Below are positions 8,174 to 21,500 of a DNA stretch of 64,000 nucleotides, piece by piece. Origin of the DNA: Zobellia alginiliquefaciens (GTDB lineage: Bacteria > Bacteroidota > Bacteroidia > Flavobacteriales > Flavobacteriaceae); assembly GCF_029323795.1 (NCBI RefSeq), contig NZ_CP119758.1, positions 1,922,001 to 1,986,000 on the forward strand, written 5' to 3'. Every line of letters begins with the position of its first letter. Positions within the stretch are counted from its first letter, which is position 1. The translations under genes were made by a program, and so were the position numbers. The notes beneath the pieces were generated by a model. It was not told the origin of the DNA. It worked only from the letters and a program-made list of their open reading frames with translations, and ran no database searches.

Positions 8174-10429
8174 ATGAGACAGAAAAGAATTAACATTCCG
8201 CGAACAATTTTGACGGCACTACTTGTGCTCCTCACAACCCAAATCTCTGCACAGATTGCTCTACAGGCTCCTATGCCAGCAGACAACCCAAACTTATCAG
8301 GAACAAATACCTGGCCAAGGGCATGTGCCGATTCTGACTTCAACGAATTTTTCGTGTCCATTGAATGGGCAGGAGCAGCAAATTCAGACAATGAATTTAT
8401 TCTAGAATTATCTGATGCCAATGGATCATTTGCCAACCCATTAGAACTATCCACGGTAACAGACCAAAACAGCAATCCAGAATTCACAACAAGCTTTAGT
8501 CTTCCCACAAATACCAGAGGGGCCAACTATATGATGCGTGTTAAAAGTACAAGTCCAGCATCAACCAGTCCAGCATCACCAGGATATTCAATGTATTTTT
8601 TAGGCTTTGATACCAACCTACATATGAGCCCTAACGGAGATGGAACTACACCAGGAAGTGTTCAAGCTTGTGGAAGTACACAAATCACCTTAACCGTTGA
8701 TAATATTCCTCCTTCCGAGTTAAATACCTATCAGTATGCTTGGTATAGAAGTGGAACCAAACTTTCCGAAACAGGTCCATCCATACTAACTGATGGCGCT
8801 GGAGAATATTTTGCCTTTATAGATTACGGTGACTGTACAGGATCGGCAAATACGGAGTCCAATCATATTGTGGTAAATTCTGGTACCAGTACAGGTATTG
8901 CCATTAACACCCCAGCGACCACAGCACTATGTGCCGGTGATACCGTAGCCCCTTTAGAGGCAAATGTTCAAAATGGTAGTTATATATATACATGGTATAA
9001 AGATGGTAGTGAAGTACAAGCTTCCCAAACAGGTGGCTTTACCTATACTATTGATACCAACGATCCTGCTTTTGTAGGCGATTATACCGTTAGAGTACAG
9101 GGATCAGGGATCTGTACAGAAACTTCCGCTGCGGTTACAATTACCAACGCAGGTGCATTTACGGTTACAAGAAACAACAACGCCAATCTTGTAGTGCTTC
9201 CATCACAGACCCAAACTTTGAGTGTTACTACCAGTGCAAATACACCTACTTATGAATGGTTTAGAAATGGAACTCCAATACCAAGTTCAAACAATTCATC
9301 CTTAACGGTTAGTCAAGCAGGCACTTATCATGCTGCAGTTACACAAACAGGCGGTACTTGTGCATCTACAACAATTAATTCTGAAAATACAGAGGTTGTT
9401 GCACCAACAGCATTTAGAACAGAAATCTCGTATGTAACCTCTTATGAATCATGTATCAGTACGAGCATTGCCCTGAGCGCAGAAAAAATATATGCCGTTC
9501 TAGGAGATGTATCAGAAGTTGATGTAACAGCAGATGTTGCTTCTTCTTTCAATTATCAATGGCAAAAAGATGGTACGAATGTAACCGGAGAAACTTCTCA
9601 ATCTGTTAGTTTAACCAATAGCGATGAAAACGGAGCATATACTGTTAATACAGAACTAGGTGGTATGACGTCTACCTCAAACCAATTACCAGTACAATTA
9701 GCAAGTGAAACCTTAACTATTAGTAGTACAAGCACAGTATATTGCAGTTCTTCTGATGTTATAACCTTATCTACTACAACCGATTTGTCATCTGAAACTT
9801 TTGACTGGGAGCGTAATGGTGAGGCCATAAACTCTTCAAATTCGTCTTTATCAATTACCCAAGAAGGCACCTATCGTTTAGTAGTTAGAAAAGGTAGCTG
9901 TTCCCAAATATCCAATGAAATAAATATAACACCATTAGATCCAGATCTAATTACCTTGGATATTGATGGCGATGTTATTTTCCCAGAAGGAAGTTCCAAA
10001 ACCGTGAACGCAACTGGAGGTACCGCATACAGGTGGTTAAATGCTAATAATATTGAAATTAGTAGCTCTTCATCTGCAACGTTTACTACAGAAGGTAACT
10101 ATCTGTTGATTGCGAATATTGACAACTGTGAAATTAGCAAGCCAATAACGGTGACCTACTTAGACTTGTTTAATATACCTAACGTTATTACTCCTAACGG
10201 TGATGGCGCTAACGACCAATGGATTATACCTAATTCATATTCCAATAAATCTGACGTACGTGTTATTATATATAATGCAAGTGGTGCAGAAGTACTTAAT
10301 TCAACCAACTACCAAAATAACTGGCCAGAGTCCTCAATGAGCTTCGCTAAGCAAAACATGGTTTTCTACTATGTAATTAAAAACGATAGCGAGACATTAA
10401 AGCAAGGTACCGTAACAGTTATCAGATAA
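8174..10429 (+). CDS. sprC: SprC-like secreted protein with type IX (type B) sorting domain
   Basis: This is the first gene of the gliding operon. From ATG 8174 the protein has 752 residues. A TTG at 8138 is in frame but would put extra residues before the signal peptide (about 1-27, ending TTQISAQ). The body is a string of about six Ig-like modules, each with a Y-x-W or F-x-W core strand (for example YTWYKDG, YEWFRNG, YQWQKDG). The last ~85 residues are the gliding-associated C-terminal domain with ITPNGDGANDQW, which directs export through the type IX system. In Flavobacterium johnsoniae sprC, sprD, sprB and sprF form an operon in this order. The symbol rests on position and architecture. 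sprD follows after 13 nt. Confidence 0.85.
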   Translation: MRQKRINIPRTILTALLVLLTTQISAQIALQAPMPADNPNLSGTNTWPRACADSDFNEFFVSIEWAGAANSDNEFILELSDANGSFANPLELSTVTDQNSNPEFTTSFSLPTNTRGANYMMRVKSTSPASTSPASPGYSMYFLGFDTNLHMSPNGDGTTPGSVQACGSTQITLTVDNIPPSELNTYQYAWYRSGTKLSETGPSILTDGAGEYFAFIDYGDCTGSANTESNHIVVNSGTSTGIAINTPATTALCAGDTVAPLEANVQNGSYIYTWYKDGSEVQASQTGGFTYTIDTNDPAFVGDYTVRVQGSGICTETSAAVTITNAGAFTVTRNNNANLVVLPSQTQTLSVTTSANTPTYEWFRNGTPIPSSNNSSLTVSQAGTYHAAVTQTGGTCASTTINSENTEVVAPTAFRTEISYVTSYESCISTSIALSAEKIYAVLGDVSEVDVTADVASSFNYQWQKDGTNVTGETSQSVSLTNSDENGAYTVNTELGGMTSTSNQLPVQLASETLTISSTSTVYCSSSDVITLSTTTDLSSETFDWERNGEAINSSNSSLSITQEGTYRLVVRKGSCSQISNEINITPLDPDLITLDIDGDVIFPEGSSKTVNATGGTAYRWLNANNIEISSSSSATFTTEGNYLLIANIDNCEISKPITVTYLDLFNIPNVITPNGDGANDQWIIPNSYSNKSDVRVIIYNASGAEVLNSTNYQNNWPESSMSFAKQNMVFYYVIKNDSETLKQGTVTVIR

Positions 10430-10442
10430 TCCCAAACCAACC

Positions 10443-12587
10443 ATGAAATTTGTAAAATACATAGCGCTTACATTACTGGCCGCCCTTACGTTTGCAAACG
10501 TTCAGGCGCAAGAAGATGACCCAGTTTTGTTATATAGTCCTGCGTCACAAAATTTATTGAAATTCAATAGATTTTTGATCAACCCTACGTTTTCTACAGT
10601 TCAGGAAGACAAGTCATACATTAACCTTTTACACAGAAACCAATCGGTACAATTTAAGGATAATGACCAAACCTACTTCTTAAGTTATAGTGGTAGAATT
10701 GGTGACAAAAGTGGTTTGGGGCTTAGTGTGTATACGCAAAGTGTAGGTGCGGTATCTAATATTGGAGCTTTAGCTAACTATGCATATGGCATAAAATTAA
10801 GCGATAAGAGCAACTTTACCTTCGGTGCTAACTTAGCATACTATAGCACCGGTCTTGATCAGAATAGTATTGATGTTATTGATATTAACGATTATAGCTT
10901 AAGCGGAACGGAAGACAGTAATGTTCTTTCATTTCAGCCTGGGTTCAACCTTTCTTATGGTAACATTGATTTTGGTGTATTCGCAGAAAATTTATTCGAT
11001 TATAATCTCAAAACGAGTGAATCTCTAACAGATTTTGCAGATAAAACCTATTCAAGTCATTTACAATATACCCATCGGTTTGATAAAAGCGATGGTATTA
11101 TGGAGGGCAGTCGTTTAATACCTATTGCAAGAGTTCGAATGAACGGACAGAACCGACTATCTTCTACGGATGATGCCCAAGATTTATCTTATGGTGGTGG
11201 AGCTATACTAGACTTACCAAAACTTGGCTGGTTACAAGCCGGGTATGATAGTTTTTATGGGGCTTCTGCAGGTGCCGGTTTCAATATAAACAAAAGGCTT
11301 TCCCTAGGGTATACCATGGAAAAAGGCTTTGGAACCGACTTTAATAATTTTGGTGTTACCCATGAAATATCATTTGCGTACTCCTTTACTCCCAATCTTA
11401 CCGAAGATCGCGTGATGTTAGAGGATGATTATGAAGATGCTTTGGTTGAAAATGAGGAAGTAGATAAGAATGATTTAGTTGATAACGAGGAAATAGAAGA
11501 GCTTAAACGTAAACTAGCAGAAAACGATGCTATTATTCAAGAGCTGATGTTCCGCCAAGACTCCATAGAAAACGATCGCCAAAAAGATTTGGAACGTCGC
11601 TTTAATATGGTAATGAGCATGGTTCGTAATGAAACCAACGGTGATAGACCTGATTTAGAGGACCGTGCCGAAAGGTTGTTCATGGGAACTAACGACCGTC
11701 CTGCAGTAGCTGACAATAGTACCGAAAACAGTAATATTATACCAAACAGTACATCCGAAACAATCAATTCCACAACAAATACAGGAACAACAACCTTAGC
11801 CCAAAATACACCAAAGCAACCCAGACCTACAGTTGCAAAGGATAAAATACAGAATACAAAAAATACAAATGTTACAACAACAACTGCTACTTCCAAAATT
11901 GCCGATAGAGGCACTGTTAAAAGTAGAAAATTCAAAAACCTAGAAAACGTTAAAGATGGGTACTATGTAGTTGCCAATGTATATAAAGGTGGCCAGTACA
12001 TGGACAAATTTATGAACAAACTCAACAACGAAGGATTTTCTTCGGACTATGTAGACAACCCAAATAATGGACTAAAATATGTGTATTTACAACGTTATGA
12101 TACTTGGGATGAAGCAGTAGCTGCTCATAACAGTAGTATGAACGGTGCTTATGATGGTCCACTTTGGATCATGGATGTTGATAACCGCTATACCAATGAA
12201 GCGTATGCATCTAATGTTGATAAATTAAAAGAGAAATCGGCCAAGTATGATACAGATGTACTACGTACCAACACGGTAGTAAAAGACCAAATGGTATCTA
12301 ACGAGTTAGATCCTAAAACACATAAGATTGATGGTATCGGTTCTGGCTACTATATCATAGCTAATGTATTTGCCAACCCTAAAAACGCAAATCGTTTTGT
12401 AAAACTTTTAAATTCTTATGGGCTTAATGCCAGTTACTTTATAAACCCCGAAAACAACTGGAGGTATGTATACCTAAAAAGACACCAGTCTTGGAACAAC
12501 GCCCTCCTATCCTACTACACCAACCTAAATGATGCGTACAACGACAAAATGTGGATTATGCGCGTCAGACCTAATCTACTGGCATAA
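10443..12587 (+). CDS. sprD: SprD-like PorP/SprF-family protein fused to a coiled coil and two SPOR-like repeats
   Basis: A signal peptide (about residues 1-22, ending NVQAQ) precedes a PorP/SprF-type outer-membrane barrel (about 25-320). An acidic coiled coil (about 325-400) and a Thr/Asn-rich linker (about 410-490) follow. Two homologous modules then occur at about 500-580 and 630-710, each reading GYYVVANV or GYYIIANV, then KYVYL/RYVYL, then LWIMDV/MWIMRV. These resemble SPOR-type peptidoglycan-binding repeats. In F. johnsoniae SprD is needed for SprB function. The gene starts 13 nt after sprC, and its stop TAA is directly followed by the sprB ATG. The barrel plus wall-binding tail suggests a link between the outer membrane and peptidoglycan, which is inference. 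Confidence 0.85.
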   Translation: MKFVKYIALTLLAALTFANVQAQEDDPVLLYSPASQNLLKFNRFLINPTFSTVQEDKSYINLLHRNQSVQFKDNDQTYFLSYSGRIGDKSGLGLSVYTQSVGAVSNIGALANYAYGIKLSDKSNFTFGANLAYYSTGLDQNSIDVIDINDYSLSGTEDSNVLSFQPGFNLSYGNIDFGVFAENLFDYNLKTSESLTDFADKTYSSHLQYTHRFDKSDGIMEGSRLIPIARVRMNGQNRLSSTDDAQDLSYGGGAILDLPKLGWLQAGYDSFYGASAGAGFNINKRLSLGYTMEKGFGTDFNNFGVTHEISFAYSFTPNLTEDRVMLEDDYEDALVENEEVDKNDLVDNEEIEELKRKLAENDAIIQELMFRQDSIENDRQKDLERRFNMVMSMVRNETNGDRPDLEDRAERLFMGTNDRPAVADNSTENSNIIPNSTSETINSTTNTGTTTLAQNTPKQPRPTVAKDKIQNTKNTNVTTTTATSKIADRGTVKSRKFKNLENVKDGYYVVANVYKGGQYMDKFMNKLNNEGFSSDYVDNPNNGLKYVYLQRYDTWDEAVAAHNSSMNGAYDGPLWIMDVDNRYTNEAYASNVDKLKEKSAKYDTDVLRTNTVVKDQMVSNELDPKTHKIDGIGSGYYIIANVFANPKNANRFVKLLNSYGLNASYFINPENNWRYVYLKRHQSWNNALLSYYTNLNDAYNDKMWIMRVRPNLLA

Positions 12588-15500
12588 ATGATACCAAAAT
12601 CCTTAAAAAAAATACTTGCGGGCGCTCTGTTTTTATATGCATCTGCAGGATTTTCACAAGAATACAACTCCTTTGAAGTTCGTTATCAGAACAACATCAA
12701 GGGAGACTTGACCTTTATTTCCAATACCATTGTAAACAGAGACGGAGGCACTACCGCCACAGAGCCAGAAGACCCATACAATAACCTAAACACAAACGGA
12801 GACTATAACCCATCAAGTAATAGAAATGCTGAAACAGGGGGCTACTACAATTATAATGATCGCAAAAACATGCGGTATATTGATGTTGATAGTGACACCA
12901 GTACCTTTAGTTCTAGTACAGCAACCTTTACTTTTCCCCAGGCGGATTGTAATTTAATTAGGTATGCGGGTCTATACTGGTCGGCAACCTATCCTAGAGA
13001 TGATACTTCAGACCCAGTTGGTACGCCCAGAGATCATGAAATTGATGAAATTAAATTTAGAGTCCCCGGTGGTGCATATGTTGATATCACCGCAGATGAA
13101 ATACTATATGATGGTTTAACCGACACAGATTTAAGCGCAAACGCACCCTACGCATGTTATGCAGATGTAACCAGTTTAATAACTCCCCTGGCAAATCCAG
13201 AGGGAGATTATACCATAGCCAACGTACCGAGTGCGCAAGGATATGGTATTGCCCCTAACGGAACGTCTAGAATGACCGGGGGTGCCGCAGGTGGTTGGAC
13301 CTTAGTAATTGTATACGAAAACCCGAATACGAGTGGTAAGCTTATCACCACCTTTGATGGTTTTGCAAGAGTTACGGGCACAGATAATATAGATATACCT
13401 TATAACGGATTTAACACCATTCCAGTGGGGCCAGTAAATGCCAATATTGGTGCCGCTACATTGGAAGGTGATTTTAGAATTACGGGAGACAGATTAAGAA
13501 TTAGAGCGGCAAGTAATGGTGGATATACCACATTGAGCAACGGTACGAATCCATCCAATAACTTTTTTAATAGTAACATTACTCGTAATGGTGCACATGC
13601 CAATGATAGAAATCCGTTTAGCTTGAATACACTAGGTTTTGACAGTGATATTTTCAATTTAAACAACCCAACAAATTCCGTAATTCCTAATAATGAAACT
13701 GCTGCTACCTTTAGGTTTCAGACCAATGGTGACCAATACTATCCATTTTTCAATTCTTTCAATATCGAAATCATTGAACCGGATATTATCCTTGAGAAAA
13801 AAGTAGAGGATATTGCCGGTAACGATATTACCGGACAGGGTGTTAATCTAGGTCAAATTTTAGACTATGTGCTTACTTTTCAAAACACTGGTAATGATGA
13901 CGCCGTAAATTATACCATTCGTGATATTTTACCTATTAATGTTACCTTAGATGAGGCAAATCTAGACATGCCAACAGGTACAACTTATACGTATAACCCC
14001 GCAACTAGAGAGGTAGATTTTTTCATTCCCAATAGGTTCGTTGAAGTTGGTGATACACCAGAACAGATCCGTATGCGTGTTCAGGTTGCAGAAAATTGTT
14101 TCGATTTCATTGATGCCTGTACAGATCTGATCGAAAATCTTGCGTATTCCACTTATGAGGGCGAAATAAACAACAACCGTATTACCGACGACCCTAGCGT
14201 ATCTGACTTTGATAATTGTGGTTTTGTTACACCAGGTGCAACCAACTTTTTATTAGATGACCTTTCTGACTGTAATTTTACCCGAACAGTTCAACTCTGT
14301 GGTCTTAGCGCAGTTTTAGATGCTGGTGATAATTTTGACGATTACGTTTGGGTTCGCGATGAAAACGGCAATGGACAAATTGATGCATCCGACCCAGTTT
14401 TAAACGATGGCGACCCTGATTCTGACCCAAGTACCTTAGAAGTTACCGAAGTAGGAACTTACATTGTAGATAAAATAGTTGCTGATCCTTGTAAAGGCTT
14501 CAAAGAAATAATGATTGTTGAAAGGTATGGTACTACCCAGACCAATCCGCTTGTAGATTATTTTAACGATACCAATAGTGATGCGGATCCAACGAATGAT
14601 ATTCAGGGTGAAATTGTAGAATGTAGTATTGATGGAGATTTATTACCAAAATTTTTCCTTTGCGGCTCAGCAGATATTCAGCCTATTCGTTTAAACATAC
14701 TGGATGCACAGAGTATTTCTTGGGAAAAGCTTGATGAAGGTAGTTGTATTGCCGCCCCGGATGACTGTGCCAATAAAAACCTTACCTGTACATGGAACGA
14801 AGTTGCCACAGGAAGCGATTATGATGCGGATACAGCCGGAAAATACCGTTTGGTAATAAATTATACAAATGGGTGTTTTAGTCGATTTTACTTTGATGTT
14901 TTTCAGAACAATTTAGATATCCTTTACAATGACAGGGATATTATTTGTAACACGGATGGTAATATTACCATTACTAATTTAGGCAGTAACTACGGTTATC
15001 AATTAGTAGATGTGGCTAACAACACTATTGTAGTGCCATTTAGCGCTAATAACGGTCCTAGTTTTGATATTGCTACCAATGGAGCTTATAGAGTTGATGT
15101 TACTCAATTAGACAGCTCAGGAAACCCTATTCCGGACGCTTGTATTTTCAATACTCCAGATATAGGAATTTTAGATAGAGATTTTCAAGTAAATGTAACA
15201 ACAACACCATCTAACTGTAATGCTCAAGGTATTATTAAGATCGATGTTCTTAATGTTGAACCAAATTACACCTACGTCTTACGAAGAAGTGACGGAACCT
15301 TAATTGACGATGAAACAGCTCAACCAGATAATACACATTCATTTAACGTAAATCCTGGAAACTATACGATAGAGGCTTCCACACAAGATGGGTGTTTCTA
15401 TACTGAAGATGTAACGGTAGACCGTACACCCGATCCCACTGTACTGGCCGTAACAACACGAGACATTGGTTGTTCCGCAGGAACAATTCAGCTCACCGGT

Positions 15501-18500
15501 AGTGGCGGACTTCCCAACCCTGACTATTCGTATGCTATTTGGAGTAAAAACGGAACAAATTTGTATACTGATGTAGCTTCTATACCAGGCGATGCATATG
15601 ATACCAACCCTATCTTTTCATTCGGATGGAGAGATACCGATGCCGACGATGTTGATGAATATTTTGCAGGAGAAGAGGGTGATTATGTTTTTGTAATCGT
15701 AGATTCTAACAACTGTTTTGCTTTTTCTAATGAAGTAACTATAAACGATAACGGGGCAATGACCCTAGACTCCATTACCGAAACCTCACCTTCATGTAGT
15801 GGTGATTCCGATGGAGCAATAACAATAAATACAACAGGAGGAGTTGCGCCATACGAATTTAGTATTGATGGCGGAACCACTACGCAAGGAACACCAAATT
15901 TTGTTAACCTTATTGCTGGTACATATGAAGTTTTTGTAACTGATTCTTCTGGTTGTACCTTTTCAGAAACAGTGGAATTAACAGAGCCTTTTCCTTTAAG
16001 CGCTTCTGCTGGTGTCTCTAGAGATGCTACTTGTCACCCAAATGGGGCAGAGGTAAGAGTAACCAATGTTACGGGAGGTACAGCTCCATATGAATATAGT
16101 TTTGACGGTGGTGCTACTTATGGCACTTCTAGTACGGCAACACTTCCTCCAGGAGATTATACTGTAATTGTAACTGATGGCGCGTGTGAATACCCAATGA
16201 ACGTTACGGTAGAGGATGTACCTGAAGAGCCCGAAGTAACTCTTACACCTGAAGTAAGCTATGACTGTGATGGATTGGCCACTGTAACCGCAACCCCAAA
16301 TATTTCAACATACAATTATACATATGCCCTAGATGGTGTGCCCAACTCACCGGACCCAACTAGCAACGTTTTTGTAAACGTAGGCCCTGGAACATATACG
16401 GTTAGTACAAATTATAGCTCACAGACACCGCCAACACCAAGCGTATTGCTAAGTGAAGATTTTGGTAGCGGAGCAACTATTCCCAGCCCTAATACAATAG
16501 GTTACACTTACGAGGATCAGACAAACGATGCTCCTGGAGATTCAAATAGAAACGTTAACGACTTTGAATACACGGTTACTAGCGAACTTGAAGCTCCTTT
16601 TGGTACATGGATCAATCCAATAGACCATACTTCAGGAACAAGAACAGGTCAAGGCCGTTATTTGGTGATGAATGTAGGTACACCAACGCCAACTCAAATC
16701 ATCTATTCCAAACAGATAAATGATGTTATTCCTAACCAAGATTTGAGTGTTACACTATACGTAATGAATCTTCTGCGCCAAGGTACTAGTGGGCTTGATC
16801 CAAATTTAACCGTAGAAATAAGGGAAACAGGAACAACAAATATTGTTCAATCTATAAGAACCGGAGAAATTGCCAAAAATACAGGGTCCAGTGATTGGGT
16901 AGAGTTTACAGCAACCCTCAACCCGGGAGCAAATACCACCCTCGATTTCATAATTAGATCTGAAGTCACAGGTAACGGTGGCAATGATTTTGCACTTGAT
17001 GATATTGTAGTTCACCAAGTTCCGGAAGTTTGTGAGCAAACTGTTGAAACTGCGGTTACCGTGGTTGCTGGTAATGTATTTACCGCAAATATAACCGGTT
17101 CTACGGATGCAAGTTGTAACGGACTAAGCGATGGCTCAATAACATTTGAAGTTGAAAACTTTAACGCAGCCGGATTTGAATATTCTATAGACGGTGGTGC
17201 TTTTATAGCCTCAACAACTTCACCAGTTACATCTGCCTCAAACTTAGGCACTGGCTCCCATACCTTAGTGGTAAGAAAAGCAGATGAAACAACATGTTCA
17301 AGAACGCTTACACAAACTATTAACGCACCAGATGTACTAGAGGCTTTTGCTTCAATTACAACGGAATTAAGCTGTACCAATGGTGGTGCTACTATAACGG
17401 CAAGTGTTACCGGTGGAACAGCAGCTTATGAGTATCAATTAGAAGATAATCTAGGCGCTATTATTGGAACTTTTGATTATGCAACAAACGGAGCAAATAC
17501 AGTCTTTTCAGGATTAGCAGCTGGTGACTATATTGTTCGTGTAAGAGATTCCAATTCCTGTGAAGATGCTATTGATGCCACATTGACCGTCGTTTCGCCA
17601 GACCCTATTGTTTTTGATGTAACTGCCACCGAATGTTATTCAGGGGCTAACGATGCCAGCATACAGGTTGATGTAACTGACGGAAATGGAAATTATACTT
17701 TTAGCATCAACGGAAATCCTTGGGTAAGCCCAACTCCTTCGAATGCTACAACCTACACATTCGACGGTCTTTCAAACGGCACGTACACCATAAACGTTCA
17801 AGATGGATTCGGTTGTGTTGGTACAGTGAGAACAGTGGAAATCGATGAGCCTATAACCGTAAGTGCATCTGCCCCCCCAATTTCTGCTTGTGCCACTTTT
17901 ACAACCGTTACTTTTGTATCAACAGGCGGAGATGGTTCGTTCCAGTATGCTATTGTACCAGATGGCGATACCCCTACTATGCCCGATTATGATGCGTCGC
18001 CGGAGAGATTTATTTATGCGCCAGGGGATTATGATGTTTATTTACGCGATCCCAGCGGAGGACCAAATCGTTGTGATGCGTTTACAGAAATTACGATTAC
18101 GCAAATACAACCTATCTCCTTAACCGCAACACCAACAGACGTTACCTGTTTTGGAGATTCAAACGGTTCTATTTCAATTACTGTAGATTCTGGTGGAAAC
18201 GCACCGTTCATGTATAGTATCGATGATGGGGTCACCTATGTAACAGAAAGTAGTTTTCCGAATTTGACCGCCGGAACCTATCCGGTACGAGTTAGAGATG
18301 CTGATAACTGTGAAACTACACCTCAAAACATAATTGTAAACGAGCCCACTCAAATTACTGCGGAGGCTGAAATCACCCAAAACTATACCTGTCTTGTAAA
18401 CGGTGAAATAACCATAGGAAGCGTAACACCAACAACAGGTGGTTCTGGAGATTATCAGTATAGCATTAACGGTGGCGCTTGGACGGCCTCTTCCGCTACG

Positions 18501-21500
18501 GGAGTGCATACATTTACTGACTTAACCGATGATACTTATAGTATTAGGGTTAGAGACGCCAATGCTACATCATGTGAAATTACTTTGGCCGATGTTATCA
18601 TTGCCCCTTTACCAACAGAACCAAGCCTTTCTACTTCTGTTAGTTATAATTGTGACGGAACAGGAAATATTACGGTATTACCTAACGATGCATCTTATAC
18701 GTATAGTTTAGATGGAGCAGCAGCTCAACCTACAAATATATTTAACGATGTAGCCATAGGAAGTCATACTATTGTTGTAAACTACGGTAGTGATTGTACG
18801 GTTGATACAACTGTAATTGTTGAAGACGGATATGCTTTTGAAGCATCGATTACAGCTTTTGAAAATCTAGACTGTAATGCTGATAGTTCAGGAACCATTA
18901 CCATTGATGCCGATAATTACGGAACAGGCGGATTCGAATACAGCCTAAACGGAGCTGCATTTGTTGGACCTTTTACAGCTGCAGAACAAATTACAGGTCT
19001 TGCCGCACAAGCGCATTCAATTGAAGTGCGCGATGTTGACAATGCAATTGCAGGACTTCCGGGTTGTACCGTAGTATTGAATCAAACTTTAATCGAGCCA
19101 GATGCCATTATTGCTGCGGCAAGTGTTACGGAGCAATTTACGTGTAACAATACAGGTGCTACCATTACGGCAAGTGCTACGGGTGGCACACCAACGTACG
19201 AGTACCAACTAGAAGATGATTTAGGAACAACAATAACAACTTATCAAACAGAAGCTACTTTTACCGGCGTGCCTGCAGGTGATTATATCGTAAGGGTAAG
19301 AGACACAAATTCATGTAGCGATCCAATAAATACGGCAATTACAGTAACCGCTCCAGTAGTACCTACTTTTGATACTATTGCCACAGCTTGTTACTCAGGT
19401 ACCAATGATGCTTCAATACAGGTTGATGTTACAGCAGGAAATGGAGGGTACAGTTTCAGTTTGGATGGTGGCCCATTTATAGCCGCCACTCCGGTTACCG
19501 GAACTACACATACTTTTGACAATTTAGCAAATGGCACTTATACCATAGATGTTAGAGATGCCTATGGGTGTACCGCTGCACAACAAACTATTACAATAGA
19601 CCCACAATTAGTAGTGTCTGTAGCTATTGTTGATATTAGTGCGTGTAATGACGGTTCAATTACTGTAAATGCCACGGGTGGAAACGGAACATTGGTATAT
19701 GCGATTGTACCGGCAAATACAGACCCTTCTGGGCTCTATTCAACAACTAACTTCTTAACGGTAACCAGTGCAATGGCAACAGCCAATCCTGCTGGTTATG
19801 ATGTATATGTATTGGATAACAATGGTGCATCTCCATCTTGTTCTTTCCTACAAGAAGATATCATTTTAACTCCAGTTGCCACATTAACCGCAAGTGGAAC
19901 AGCAACTGACCCCGAATGTTTTGATGGACTAGGTTCAATTGATGCCACTGTAGGTGGAGGAACAGGACCGTTTACGTATCAATTAGTAGATTTGACTCCT
20001 GCCGATGGTATAGATTACGGAACGACAAATACTAATATTTCAACAACAACATTAACTTTTAGCGGTATTGGAGTAGGAGATTATGAAATCACCGTTACCG
20101 ATACTAACAGTTGTACGGTTACTTCATCAACCATTACAATTAACAATGCTACAGAAATAACTGCGGATATAGATCCTATTTTACCAGCGGCATGTAATGA
20201 CTCTGATCCTAATGAATACGGCTTCCGTTTTGATAATGTAACCGCTCCTTCTGGTGGTACCATAGAATATAGTAATGATGGTGGTGCTAACTGGCAGCTT
20301 TCAAATGACCTAGTAGGTACTGTTTCAGGTACGGAGGTATTCCCTTCTATCAGAGTTACATTACCTAGTGGCACTATTTGTCAGAGAGATTTTGATAGAT
20401 ACATTATTCCTTATCCTTTGGATAATTTGGACATTAGTATAAGCGCGATAGTTGTAGACTGTTTTGATTTGCAAGTACGTGTTCAAGGAACTGCAGGTGT
20501 AGCTCCTTATGAATATGCTTTTTCAGAAGACCCGGCTAATTTTGACCCGGCTACTACAACATGGGAACCAGGCGGAACCGTTAATTCTAGTGGTGCCACA
20601 GTTCCAGCGGGTGAAGGATCACATACTTGGACAGGTCTTACACCGGGTAGAACTTACGTTTTCTATGTAAGGGATGATACCGGTTGTGTACGCCAGAGTT
20701 TAATCAATGTTAATGATCTGATTAATGAACCTATTGAAATAACTACGGATATAACCCCTACTTGTTTCGGTTCTTCAACAGGTGAAATAGAATATACTTT
20801 AAACCCGAGTACCCCAAGTTCACATATGCGTTGGGAGTTCTTTGAAGTAGGAAATCCTGTTGCTCTTCAGACCAGTGGTGGAGATATTTTATACAACAAT
20901 ACCATAACCGTAACCGGTTTACCGGAAGGGGAGTATTATATAGATATTGTTCAATCCGATGGAACTACCGATGCCTGTAGAGGTGGTAGCGAAAACAGCT
21001 ATTTGCAGGAACTAAATGCCTTAAATGCAACGGCAACCGCAACAAGAGACATCTCATGTAACTTACCCGGACTAATAACTGTAGACAATATCACAGGTGG
21101 AGGTGGAGCACCATATACTTATGATGTAACAGGGCCTGCTGGTTTTACAGCATTGACAGGTATCAATACCAATCCGGTACAAATTCCTGTGAACTCACCT
21201 GCGGGCGATTATACCGTAACTATTAATGATCAGTATGGTTGCTCGTTCACTATGGCAGCCGTTACTTTAGATTTATCACCAAACCCTACTATTACCTCTA
21301 TTACCCAAGATAATTGTAGTGCTCCTATTGACCTTACGGTTGTTGGAAATTCAGCAGCAGGAAATATCCGTTATGCCATTGTGCCAAATGGAAACCCAGC
21401 ACCAACAACTTATATAGACAATTCTGGCTTGTTCGAAAATGTAGCGGCCGGTTCTTATGATGTATATATCATAGACGGAAATGGTTGTATCAATTCACAA

